NCBI GenBank assembly: GCA_947625995.1
Contig: CANQQN010000082.1
Span: 1 to 8,030, forward strand
From: an uncultured Lachnospiraceae bacterium
GTDB lineage: Bacteria > Bacillota > Clostridia > Lachnospirales > Lachnospiraceae
Reading direction: 5' to 3'
DNA: 8,030 bases
In this document: positions 1-7,321 of the stretch, piece after piece
Position numbering within the stretch: the stretch's first letter is position 1
Layout: each line of letters begins with the position of its first letter
Notes under the pieces: generated by a model
Databases searched by the model: none
What the model was told of the DNA's origin: nothing
What the model saw: the letters and a program-made list of their open reading frames with translations, nothing else
Position numbers and translations under genes: made by a program

Positions 1-1308
1 CTGTTGAAGCCGGTGACTGCCGCGGAAATGTCCGAGACCCTGAGAGAACTGAAAAAAAAGCTGGATAAAAAACATGAGCAGACAGAGGAGTACCGGCAGA
101 TGAAATCCGCCATGAGAAAAAATCAGAATGTGATCCGGTCCAATGTACTCATGCATTTAATGGAGTTTTCCATGCCGGCGGCGGAGCTTTTGTCGGAGCT
201 TGCCGCAAATCATATACAGCTTGACAGGGACTACTACAGGGTAGCCGTGGTGGCTATGGATATGTTTGAATATGTACTGGAGGAAGACCGGGAAAAAAGC
301 ACCCTGATGAGTTTTGTATCCTTCAACGTAGCGGATGAGATCGTCAGGGAATACGACGCCGGCATCGTGTTTCAGGGAACGCAGTCACAGACGGTCATCC
401 TGTTTGGCACCGATCATCCAAAAAAGTTTCAGAATACGGTAATGGAGATCTGCCGGCGGATCAGTTTTGAGATAAAGAAGGCAGCCGATCTTACGGTTTC
501 TATCGGAATCGGTACGTATGTCCGCGGATGGAAGGATATCCATATCAGCTATACGGAGAGCCGCAACGCCCTTACTTACCGTTATCTGATGGGAGGCGGG
601 CAGATCATCGATATGCAGACGGTGGAGGCAGGCAGCGGACAGCTTCCCAGACTTACGGAGGATATAGAAGCGCTGGTCATACATATCAGAACCAATCATC
701 AGGCAGGGATCAGAGAAACGCTGGAAAGGATTCAGACCTCCATGCAGGTGTTTCCCATTGAAAAGCAGCGGGTAGCCTTTACCCTTCTGCAGCTTGTGCA
801 GACGATCCAGAGAGAACTGGAAAGTACCGACATGTTCACGCCTAAAATGATAGAAAGGGAAGAGCAGTATCTGCAGATGCTTCCGAATTTTCAGCGGTTT
901 GACGACGCCATACAGGGTCTGATCATATTTTACAGCGAAGTGGCGGTGGAACTGGAGCTTGCCAGAAATCGTTCCGTGCGCAAACCCGTACTCATGGCCA
1001 TGGATTATCTGAAAAAGCATTATGACGATCCGGACCTGACGCTGCAGGCCATGTGCAGCTATCTGGCCATCAGCCCCAGCCGTTTCAGCACCATCTTCAA
1101 GGACGCCACGGGAGAGACCTTTGTCAGCGTATTGACGGATATCCGGATGTCCCATGCAAGGAAGCTTCTGGAGCAGACCAATTTAAAAAGCGGCGAGGTC
1201 GCGGAAAAGGTGGGCTACAGCGATCCCCACTACTTCAGCATCTGTTTTAAGAAAGCAACGGGAATGTCGCCTACGGAATATGCAAGAGAGAAGAGAGGAA
1301 CCTCATGA
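1..1308 (+). CDS. AraC-family response regulator, YesN type (5' end cut off by window edge)
   Basis: DNA-binding response regulator, partner of the kinase that follows. The frame is open to the first base and begins LLKPV, the typical end of a receiver domain (lysine-proline of the last strand), so the true start and the phosphoacceptor aspartate lie upstream; the TTG at position 4 is not a believable start. Counting visible codons, a charged helical linker follows (about 10-45), then a middle region that includes LTVSIGIGTYVRG (from 164), resembling the degenerate GGDEF-like fold seen in many YesN regulators. A C-terminal AraC double helix-turn-helix occupies about 332-432, with the family ending EVAEKVGYSDPHYFS and GMSPTEYAR. 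The stop overlaps the kinase start by four bases (ATGA), so the two are probably translationally coupled. Family knowledge: such regulators activate nearby sugar transport genes. That the target is the operon at 4218 is inference from position. Confidence 0.93.
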   Translation: MLKPVTAAEMSETLRELKKKLDKKHEQTEEYRQMKSAMRKNQNVIRSNVLMHLMEFSMPAAELLSELAANHIQLDRDYYRVAVVAMDMFEYVLEEDREKSTLMSFVSFNVADEIVREYDAGIVFQGTQSQTVILFGTDHPKKFQNTVMEICRRISFEIKKAADLTVSIGIGTYVRGWKDIHISYTESRNALTYRYLMGGGQIIDMQTVEAGSGQLPRLTEDIEALVIHIRTNHQAGIRETLERIQTSMQVFPIEKQRVAFTLLQLVQTIQRELESTDMFTPKMIEREEQYLQMLPNFQRFDDAIQGLIIFYSEVAVELELARNRSVRKPVLMAMDYLKKHYDDPDLTLQAMCSYLAISPSRFSTIFKDATGETFVSVLTDIRMSHARKLLEQTNLKSGEVAEKVGYSDPHYFSICFKKATGMSPTEYAREKRGTS

Positions 1309-3098
1309 AAGGATCAAAAACATCCTTCCGTATCCGTACCATACGCGGATCGCTGCTTGTGCCGCTGGTATTGCTTCTGGTTCTGGTTTCGGTCATTTTT
1401 TTTATCTATTCCCTGCATTATACCGATGCAAATGTCCGGAGAAATTCCATTGATTATACGGTACAGCTGATTGATCAGGTAAATAACGATATAGATTCCT
1501 ATATTACTTATATGGAAAATATTTCGGAGATCGTTTCCAAACGCCGGAATGTGCGCAACTATCTTTTTTTGGAATCCCTTTCTGCGCAAAGGGAACAGGA
1601 GTTACATGAGGAGATCGCGGAGCAGTTTGCGACAATGATGAATGTCCGGGAGGATATTTACAATATTGCCGTGATCTCGGACAACGGCCGCCGTATGATC
1701 GGGGACGGCAGCAGGCCGGAAAACCCTTATGCGGATATACAGAATGCCCAGTGGTACAAACAGGCCATGGAAAGCGAAAGCGGCATTACGCTGTCTTCTT
1801 CGCATGTGCAGAATATTTTGTCCGGCTCTTATACATGGGTGGTTACGCTGAGCAGGCGTTTAAGCGATCCGTACCATGTAGACCGCCGGGGTGCAATGTT
1901 GTTTGTAGATCTGAACTATCAGGCAATTCAGGATCTCTGTGAAAGGATCAGCCTTGGGAAACGCGGTTACATTTATATTCTGGATCAGGAGGGGCAGATC
2001 CTGTATCATCCTCAACAGCAGCTGATCTACAGCGGGATCAAATCAGAACTCATACAGGAGGTCCTCGAGTGCAGGGATAATTATTTTCAGACAAAGGGCA
2101 GGGACGCGAAGCTCTACACGGTTTCCAGATCGGAAAAAACCGGCTGGACGGTGGTAGGCGTTTCCTATATGGACGAACTGGTGGTGGACCGGAAGGATAT
2201 TGAGCGCACCTACGCTGTTGTTGTCGTTTTGCTCCTGTTGTTTGCCATGCTTGCGATCTCGTTGATCGCCGGAAGGATCACAAAACCACTGATGGTTTTG
2301 AAAGATGTGATGCAGTCGTCTGACACGGGACATCTCAACAAGGTCGATATGACGGACGTGCCGGACAATGAGATCGGCGCCCTAAGTCAGTCCTTTAATG
2401 TGATGACGGATCAGATCCACCGGCTCATCGAAGAAAATAAGGAGGAGCAGCGGCAGAAGCGTCACAGTGAGCAGCGGGCGCTGCAGGCGCAGATCAACCC
2501 GCATTTTCTGTACAATACGCTGGATTCCATCATTTGGATGGCGGAAAGCGGAAAAAATGATGAAGTCGTGCTGATGACCGCGTCTCTGGCGCGGATGATG
2601 CGCTCTACCTTAAACAGCCAGCAGGAGATCGTGACCATTGAGCAGGAGATGCTCCATGTCCGCAGTTATCTGACTATTCAGCAGATGCGTTACCGGGATA
2701 AGCTGGAGTTTGAGATCGATATTGATCCGGAGATACGTCAGGTCGGTATTGTAAAGCTGGTAGTACAGCCTCTTGTGGAGAATGCCATCTATCATGGCAT
2801 TAAATATAAGGAAAACAAAGGGTGGCTGCAGATTACCGGAAGACGGGAAGGCGACCGGGTGGTCATTTCCATTACCGACAGCGGGCAGGGGATGGATCAG
2901 GATACACTGAAAAATATTTTTAAGAAGCATAAGGTGAATTATACCAATAATGGGGTTGGCGTGTACAATGTGCAGTCCAGACTTCAACTGTATTATGGAG
3001 AAGAGTACGGCCTTCACTATGAGAGCAGTCCGGGATGCGGAACTACCGTGCGTATTGTGATCCCATACGATCAGGAGGGGTACGGCTATGAAATTTAA
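1305..3098 (+). CDS. Sensor histidine kinase, YesM/LytS family
   Basis: Membrane-bound sensor kinase of 597 residues, expected to phosphorylate the regulator encoded just upstream. Order of parts: a short basic N-terminus; membrane segment about 17-37; a large extracellular region about 38-300, compatible with a dCache-type sensor; second membrane segment about 303-323; HAMP linker about 324-376; coiled region; then the His_kinase family motif QINPHFLYNT with phosphoacceptor His400. The ATP-binding domain has an N-box VENAIYHG (Asn493), a G1 box DSGQGMD (Asp525) and a G2 box NNGVGVYNV, so all catalytic boxes look intact. The start overlaps the regulator's stop by four bases and has AGAGG six bases upstream. 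Its last codons overlap the next gene by 11 bases. In the XylFII-LytS system a kinase of this family senses sugar through an anchored binding protein; the same arrangement here makes that role likely but unproven. Confidence 0.95.
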   Translation: MKGSKTSFRIRTIRGSLLVPLVLLLVLVSVIFFIYSLHYTDANVRRNSIDYTVQLIDQVNNDIDSYITYMENISEIVSKRRNVRNYLFLESLSAQREQELHEEIAEQFATMMNVREDIYNIAVISDNGRRMIGDGSRPENPYADIQNAQWYKQAMESESGITLSSSHVQNILSGSYTWVVTLSRRLSDPYHVDRRGAMLFVDLNYQAIQDLCERISLGKRGYIYILDQEGQILYHPQQQLIYSGIKSELIQEVLECRDNYFQTKGRDAKLYTVSRSEKTGWTVVGVSYMDELVVDRKDIERTYAVVVVLLLLFAMLAISLIAGRITKPLMVLKDVMQSSDTGHLNKVDMTDVPDNEIGALSQSFNVMTDQIHRLIEENKEEQRQKRHSEQRALQAQINPHFLYNTLDSIIWMAESGKNDEVVLMTASLARMMRSTLNSQQEIVTIEQEMLHVRSYLTIQQMRYRDKLEFEIDIDPEIRQVGIVKLVVQPLVENAIYHGIKYKENKGWLQITGRREGDRVVISITDSGQGMDQDTLKNIFKKHKVNYTNNGVGVYNVQSRLQLYYGEEYGLHYESSPGCGTTVRIVIPYDQEGYGYEI

Positions 3099-4098
3099 AA
3101 AGGCAGTTGCAAAAGGCGCCCTGCTGGCGCTTACCGTGCTGCTGATGGGCGGCGCGCTGTTTTTGTTCACGTATCCGTGGAAAAAAGAGCCGCATTATAT
3201 TATTTATATTCCCAAGATCGTTGATAATGCCAATGAGTTTTGGGCAACGCTTCTTGCGGGAGCAAATATGGCAGCGAAGGAATACGGCGCCAATCTGTCT
3301 GTCATGGCCGGAGATTCAGAAACAGATTACCGGCGGCAGAATGAACTGATCGAGAAAGCCATAGACATGAAGCCGGACGCCATTGCGGTCTCTCCGATCT
3401 CATATTCGGAAAATACGCAGGTTTTAAAAAAGGTAAAGGACGCGGGCATTCCTCTTGTCTATATTGATTCTGTTACCGATGAAAATGTGGCGTCCGCGGT
3501 GATCTCCACGGATAATGTACAGATGGGAAGACAGCTTGGAGAGTATATGAAAAATCATCTTCCCGCGGAACCGCACATTGCCCTGATGGGGCATGTGGAG
3601 GGCAGTTCCACCGCGATAGAGCGGGAGCAGGGAATCCGACAGGGACTGGGAGATTTCGAGGATGCGGTGGAGGAAGTGCTTTTTTGTGAATCCAGCTTTC
3701 AGAAAGCGTACACATTGACAAAGGATCTGCTGAAGCAGCATCCGCAGATCAACGTGATCTCCGGGATGAACGAGTATTCATCCACCGGCGTTGCCCAAGC
3801 TGTCAGGGACATGGGGCTTTCCGACCGGGTGGCCGTGTTTGGGATCGACAGTTCCACGGACCAGATCGAGAAGCTGGAGGAAGGCGTCTGCCGGTGTATT
3901 GTGATCCAGAACCCGTTCAATATGGGATATCTCGGTATTGAGGAGGCAATACGACTTGCCGACGGGGAAACGTCCCAGAAGCTTATCTCCGTGGATTCCC
4001 ATTTGATCACAAAAAATAACATGTATTCCGAGGAAAAACAAAAGCTCCTGTTTCCTTTTATTGGAAAGCAGGCAACACAAGATATAGTATTTGAATAG
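3088..4098 (+). CDS. Membrane-anchored periplasmic sugar-binding protein homologue (probable sensor subunit, XylFII-like)
   Basis: Substrate-binding protein of the RbsB/XylF type (Peripla_BP_4), 336 residues. The N-terminus has two or three basic residues and a hydrophobic stretch about 10-29, but no lipobox cysteine and no clear signal-peptidase site before YPWKKEP, so it is probably an uncleaved anchor with the domain outside the cell. The binding-protein fold starts at YIIYIPKI. Compared from memory with E. coli RbsB, sugar-contacting positions look kept at Asp127 (YID), Asn228 (MNE), Asp254 (GIDSS) and Gln274 (IQNP), while the arginine that follows the first aspartate in RbsB is serine here (Ser128), suggesting a sugar other than ribose. 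The start has AGGAGG nine bases upstream, inside the end of the kinase gene. Co-transcription with a YesM/YesN pair, plus anchoring without lipid, favours a sensing role over a transport role. Ligand unknown; xylose is one candidate. Confidence 0.88.
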   Translation: MKFKKAVAKGALLALTVLLMGGALFLFTYPWKKEPHYIIYIPKIVDNANEFWATLLAGANMAAKEYGANLSVMAGDSETDYRRQNELIEKAIDMKPDAIAVSPISYSENTQVLKKVKDAGIPLVYIDSVTDENVASAVISTDNVQMGRQLGEYMKNHLPAEPHIALMGHVEGSSTAIEREQGIRQGLGDFEDAVEEVLFCESSFQKAYTLTKDLLKQHPQINVISGMNEYSSTGVAQAVRDMGLSDRVAVFGIDSSTDQIEKLEEGVCRCIVIQNPFNMGYLGIEEAIRLADGETSQKLISVDSHLITKNNMYSEEKQKLLFPFIGKQATQDIVFE

Positions 4099-4110
4099 GA
4101 AAAACAGTGG

Positions 4111-4166
4111 AAAAAACGCCTGATATTGGAAAACAGTAAGATTTTAACCTTTATCAGGAGTTTTTT
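4111..4166 (+). terminator. Rho-independent terminator after the sensing cassette
   Basis: The arm at 4111-4125 (AAAAAACGCCTGATA) pairs with 4152-4166 (TATCAGGAGTTTTTT) over 15 positions with one mismatch, around a 26-base loop, and is followed by further T-rich sequence to 4175. The core CCTGATA/TATCAGG is perfect. It starts 12 bases after the binding-protein stop codon, so it should end the regulator-kinase-binding protein transcript. The A-run on the left arm would also allow it to work on the other strand, though no gene there needs it. The loop is longer than usual. Confidence 0.75.
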
Positions 4167-4169
4167 CTA

Positions 4170-4198
4170 TTTTTTAATCTAAAAGGAAAAGCTATACT
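4170..4198 (+). promoter_or_regulatory. Probable sigma-A-type promoter of the transport operon
   Basis: TATACT at 4193-4198 is a good -10 box. Seventeen bases upstream, 4170-4175 reads TTTTTT, a poor match to TTGACA. Transcription would begin near 4205, leaving a leader of only about 15 bases before the first start codon. A strong -10 with a weak -35 is common in promoters that need an activator, fitting control by the AraC-type regulator. No catabolite-response (CRE) operator was recognised here. The -10 is seen; the dependence on an activator is inference. Confidence 0.5.
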
Positions 4199-4208
4199 TA
4201 CGATATAA

Positions 4209-4214
4209 GAGGTG
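4209..4214 (+). promoter_or_regulatory. Ribosome binding site of the uncharacterised gene
   Basis: GAGGTG pairs with the 3' end of 16S rRNA (CACCUC). It includes the GTG at 4212, which therefore should not be the start codon, and points to ATG 4221 (GAGG core eight bases upstream) or ATG 4218 (five bases upstream). Confidence 0.6.
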
Positions 4215-4220
4215 AATATG

Positions 4221-4826
4221 ATGTCAGAGCATTATGATTCCTATTATCAGGAAACAGACGCCGGTCGGCGCAAAGCAATGCTGGACGCTATGGAGAAGGA
4301 AAATACCGCGGATCAGATGCATTCGCTCCGTCGGGAACTCTGGACGCTGAGGTATGTGGACAAAAAGACCGGGCGCCGGGTGGATCTGTTCCTTTGGGAA
4401 CTGGTGGAATTGCTCTGTCTGTACAATACTGCAAGACTGATGAAAGGAAGCGCCAGACGGGATGCGAAGAAAGCGCTGGAAGCGCTTGGCGCATCTGCGG
4501 CAGCCGGATACGGGAAAGAGGGAGAAACCGTTTTGTATGAGGAACTCTGCAACGCCCTCAGGCTGTATCTGCACACCTGCGACAGCAAGAGCTATCACAA
4601 ACGGCTGTTCGGCCTGTCCGAATTAAAGGAGGAGGACTGGCAGCGGAAGGTGGCGCGGGATATTTGGAGATTATCCGAAGGACTTCCGAAAAGGCTGGGT
4701 ATGACGGAGGATTTTGCCATTCTCTCGAAAGCGGCGCGGGATACATTCTGCAGCCGGTTTGCAAACGGAGAAGCGCTTCTTCAGGAAAAGGAGGAATTGG
4801 AACGTGGGAAAGATAAAAAACAATAA
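4221..4826 (+). CDS. Uncharacterised protein at the head of a sugar ABC transport operon
   Basis: Not recognised with certainty; from memory it may belong to the DUF6553 group of Firmicutes proteins, with low confidence. It has 201 residues from ATG 4221; ATG 4218 is an equally possible start one codon earlier. The protein looks soluble and mostly helical: no signal peptide, no membrane segment, many Glu, Lys and Arg residues, and a very charged C-terminus (KEELERGKDKKQ). Visible features include a tyrosine-rich N-terminus (HYDSYYQ), a helix LFLWELVELLCLYNTARL around 57-74 and scattered cysteines without a metal-binding spacing; no catalytic motif was seen. It sits directly behind the probable promoter and its end overlaps the permease gene by 23 bases, with the permease ribosome binding site inside it, so the two are coupled. 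Its position suggests a role in transport, its regulation or handling of the imported sugar, but none can be assigned from sequence. Confidence 0.8.
   Translation: MSEHYDSYYQETDAGRRKAMLDAMEKENTADQMHSLRRELWTLRYVDKKTGRRVDLFLWELVELLCLYNTARLMKGSARRDAKKALEALGASAAAGYGKEGETVLYEELCNALRLYLHTCDSKSYHKRLFGLSELKEEDWQRKVARDIWRLSEGLPKRLGMTEDFAILSKAARDTFCSRFANGEALLQEKEELERGKDKKQ
4788..4794 (+). promoter_or_regulatory. Strong ribosome binding site that fixes the GTG start of the first permease
   Basis: AAGGAGG lies nine bases upstream of GTG 4804, inside the upstream coding region. It selects the GTG over the in-frame ATG at 4714, which would add 30 hydrophilic residues (many Arg and Lys) read out of frame through the upstream gene. 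Confidence 0.75.
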
Positions 4827-5793
4827 AGTGGTAAAGGCCATTGGTTTTAACCGCATCGTTCTTATCGGTGTGATCATTTTGTTATACATTGTCTTTACGA
4901 TATTGACGCCGATCCTGCATTCCGGTGTTACTTTCGTCAGCTATGAGAGGATCATGAGCGCGCTGAATTACGCGTATTTTATTGGATTTATGGCGCTTGG
5001 CGTTACGTTTGTGATCGCCACGGGCGGCATTGATTTTTCTGTGGGACCGGTCATGTTCGCGTCGGCGCTGATCTCCGGATTCTGCCTGACGAAATACAAT
5101 GTTCCTCTGCCCCTCTGCCTGCTGATCAGCCTGTTGATCGGTCTGGCCTTTGGCACGTTGAATGGCTATTTTGTTTCCTATCGTTTTCTGCCTTCGTTCA
5201 TCACTTCCATGGCAAGCATGCAGATCGCCAAGGGGATCGGTTCGGTGTTTACCAAGACCCAGAATGTGACGTGGCCCGCGTCGGGCAGCGCGAATTCATG
5301 GTACCGTTATCTTGTAAAATGGAATAATATTCCTACGGGATTTATCCTGCTCTGCCTTGTGGCGGTGATCTGCGCAGTGGTGCTGAACAAGACCAAAGCG
5401 GGAAGATATATGCTCTGTATCGGCAGCAACAAAGAGGCTGTCAGGCTGTCAGGCGTCAACACCAAGAAATGGGAGATGATCGCGTACATGATCTGCGGGA
5501 TGCTGGCAGGTCTCGCGGCAATCTTTTATGTAGGCGCTTACACTACGGTACAGCCGGGTCTTGGCGATACTTTCAACAACGAAGCCATTGCGGCCTGTGT
5601 CATGGGCGGTACATCCATGGCCGGCGGCCTTGCCTCCATTCTGGGTTCCATTATCGGCGCGGTGATCGTGGCGCTGATGCAGGAAGGGATTCTGGCAATG
5701 GGCTTTACCATTTCCTATCAGTATGTACTGACCGGTCTGATCGTACTGGCGGCTGTAACTGCAGACATCATGAGCCGGAAGAGAAAAAATTAA
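4804..5793 (+). CDS. Sugar ABC transporter permease, BPD_transp_2 (RbsC/XylH-like)
   Basis: Inner-membrane permease of 329 residues from GTG 4804, normal length for the family. A first membrane segment at about 18-36 is followed by several more throughout. Family motifs seen are TGGIDFSVG (from 73), the PSFITSMASM segment, the ATPase-contacting loop GSNKEAVRLSGV (from 207) and MGGTSMAGG (267-275); the protein ends in a basic tail SRKRKN. It forms the channel through which the sugar crosses, driven by the ATPase encoded 13 bases downstream. It overlaps the previous gene by 23 bases in another frame. Because a second, different permease gene follows the ATPase, the channel is probably a heterodimer. 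Substrate cannot be read from the sequence; relatives carry ribose, xylose, galactose and similar sugars. Confidence 0.93.
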   Translation: MGKIKNNKVVKAIGFNRIVLIGVIILLYIVFTILTPILHSGVTFVSYERIMSALNYAYFIGFMALGVTFVIATGGIDFSVGPVMFASALISGFCLTKYNVPLPLCLLISLLIGLAFGTLNGYFVSYRFLPSFITSMASMQIAKGIGSVFTKTQNVTWPASGSANSWYRYLVKWNNIPTGFILLCLVAVICAVVLNKTKAGRYMLCIGSNKEAVRLSGVNTKKWEMIAYMICGMLAGLAAIFYVGAYTTVQPGLGDTFNNEAIAACVMGGTSMAGGLASILGSIIGAVIVALMQEGILAMGFTISYQYVLTGLIVLAAVTADIMSRKRKN

Positions 5794-5806
5794 GGAGGAG
5801 TGCCGC

Positions 5807-7303
5807 ATGGGTGAAGTGATCTTAACAATGAAAGGTATCGACAAATCCTTTCCCGGCGTGCGGGCTCTGGATAAGGTCGATCTGGAAGTGAGAAAGGGAG
5901 AGGTTCTTGCGCTGATGGGCGAGAACGGAGCCGGCAAATCAACGCTGATGAAGGTGCTGACCGGTATTTACACCAGAGACGCGGGAACGATCACCTATGA
6001 GGGAAGAGAGGTTACCTATAACAATCCGAGAGAAGCGCAGGCGGACGGCATTGTGATCGTGCATCAGGAGCTGAATATGATGGGACACCTTACGGTGGCC
6101 CAGAATATATTCATCGGACGGGAATTCAGAAAAGGCCCATTTATTGATGATGCAAAAATGAATGAAGAAGCGGCGAAGCTGTTTGCGCGTCTGAATATCG
6201 ACATTGATCCGAAGGAGACTATGAGCAAGCTGACGGTAGGCATGCAGCAGATGTGTGAGATCGCCAAGGCAATCTCCCATGAGGCAAAGGTGATCATCTT
6301 TGACGAACCAAGCGCTGCGCTGACAGACGCGGAGATCGACAGGTTATTTGAGATTATCAGAAGTCTGCGTAAACAGCAGATGGCGATCGTATATATCTCC
6401 CACCGCATGGACGAAATTAAGAGAATAACGGACAGAGTATCAGTCATGCGGGACGGCGCTTATGTGGGGACCCTGATTACGGAAGAATGCACCAAGGATG
6501 ACATCATCAATATGATGGTGGGTCGAGTCATCTATGAAGATCCCAAAACGGAAAGTCAGGTGTCCCCCGGCGCGCCGGTTGTCCTGAAGGTAGATCATCT
6601 GAATGCAGGACGTATGGTCCGTGATGTAAGTTTTGAACTGAAGAAAGGCGAGATCCTCGGATTTGCCGGATTGATGGGCGCGGGACGGACGGAAACACTC
6701 CGTGCGGTGTTTGGAGCCGATCCGAAGGAAAGCGGCGATATTTACCTGAACGGGAATAAGATCAATATAAAAACTCCTCAGGATGCGGTAAAAGCCGGCA
6801 TCGGGTATTTGTCGGAGGACAGAAAGCGGTACGGCGTGGTACTGCAGAAGACGATCACAGAGAATTCCACGTTGGCTTGTCTGGATGAATATGTAAAGGG
6901 AATCTTTATCGACGGCAAAAAGGAACGCAAGATCACCAAGAAATATGTGGAGGCTTTAAAGACAAAGACGCCGGGTATCGACCAACTGGTCATGAATCTG
7001 TCCGGCGGGAATCAACAAAAAGTGGTCGTGGCAAAATGGCTGGTAAATAATTGCGATATCCTTATTTTTGACGAGCCTACAAGAGGAATCGACGTAGGCG
7101 CAAAGCAGGAAATCTATGAACTGATGAACAAGCTTGTGAAGGAAGAGGGCAAGTCCATCATCATGATCTCCTCGGAGATGACAGAGATCCTCCGTATGAG
7201 TGACCGCATCGTTGTCATGTGTGAAGGGAGAAAGACCGGCGAACTGGATATTGCCGGTGTTACTCAGGAAAAGATCATGCAGCTGGCAACCATGAGAGAC
7301 TAG
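5807..7303 (+). CDS. Sugar ABC transporter ATP-binding protein, two-domain RbsA/MglA/XylG type
   Basis: Cytoplasmic ATPase of 498 residues with two fused nucleotide-binding domains, the usual length and plan for monosaccharide importers of the CUT2 class. Domain 1: Walker A GENGAGKST (38-46), Q-loop VHQELN, signature LTVGMQQ (from 142), Walker B IFDEPSAAL with Asp166-Glu167, and H-loop His199. Domain 2: altered Walker A GLMGAGRTE (288-296) with Arg in place of Lys, the SEDRKRYGVV segment, signature LSGGNQQK (398-405), Walker B FDEPTRGIDVGAK (Asp422-Glu423), and serine (456) where the H-loop histidine would be. These changes in the second domain are normal for this family and are not damage. 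The start has AAGGAGGAG just upstream and follows the first permease stop by 13 bases. It should power both permeases in this operon. Gene names such as rbsA, mglA or xylG cannot be chosen because the sugar is unknown. Confidence 0.96.
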   Translation: MGEVILTMKGIDKSFPGVRALDKVDLEVRKGEVLALMGENGAGKSTLMKVLTGIYTRDAGTITYEGREVTYNNPREAQADGIVIVHQELNMMGHLTVAQNIFIGREFRKGPFIDDAKMNEEAAKLFARLNIDIDPKETMSKLTVGMQQMCEIAKAISHEAKVIIFDEPSAALTDAEIDRLFEIIRSLRKQQMAIVYISHRMDEIKRITDRVSVMRDGAYVGTLITEECTKDDIINMMVGRVIYEDPKTESQVSPGAPVVLKVDHLNAGRMVRDVSFELKKGEILGFAGLMGAGRTETLRAVFGADPKESGDIYLNGNKINIKTPQDAVKAGIGYLSEDRKRYGVVLQKTITENSTLACLDEYVKGIFIDGKKERKITKKYVEALKTKTPGIDQLVMNLSGGNQQKVVVAKWLVNNCDILIFDEPTRGIDVGAKQEIYELMNKLVKEEGKSIIMISSEMTEILRMSDRIVVMCEGRKTGELDIAGVTQEKIMQLATMRD

Positions 7304-7321
7304 GGAAGGGAGGCAGATATC

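Noticed and set aside
385..1155. Long open frame of 256 codons on the - strand.
   Set aside because: It lies wholly opposite the regulator gene, whose protein has clear family motifs; the antisense translation is rich in His, Arg and Leu and has no recognisable domain.
2610..3170. Open frame of 186 codons on the - strand.
   Set aside because: It is antisense to the kinase catalytic domain and the start of the binding-protein gene, with no domain and no convincing ribosome binding site.
4212..4214. GTG 4212 as the start of the uncharacterised gene.
   Set aside because: It is part of the GAGGTG ribosome binding site; the ATG codons at 4218 and 4221 are correctly spaced behind it.
4714..4803. 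ATG 4714 as the start of the first permease.
   Set aside because: It would add 30 basic residues translated out of frame through the upstream gene. The strong AAGGAGG at 4788-4794 instead places the start at GTG 4804.
6668..6694. Walker A of the second ATPase domain with Arg instead of Lys, as a sign of inactivation.
   Set aside because: Degenerate second-domain motifs are usual in the RbsA/MglA family; the first domain is fully intact.
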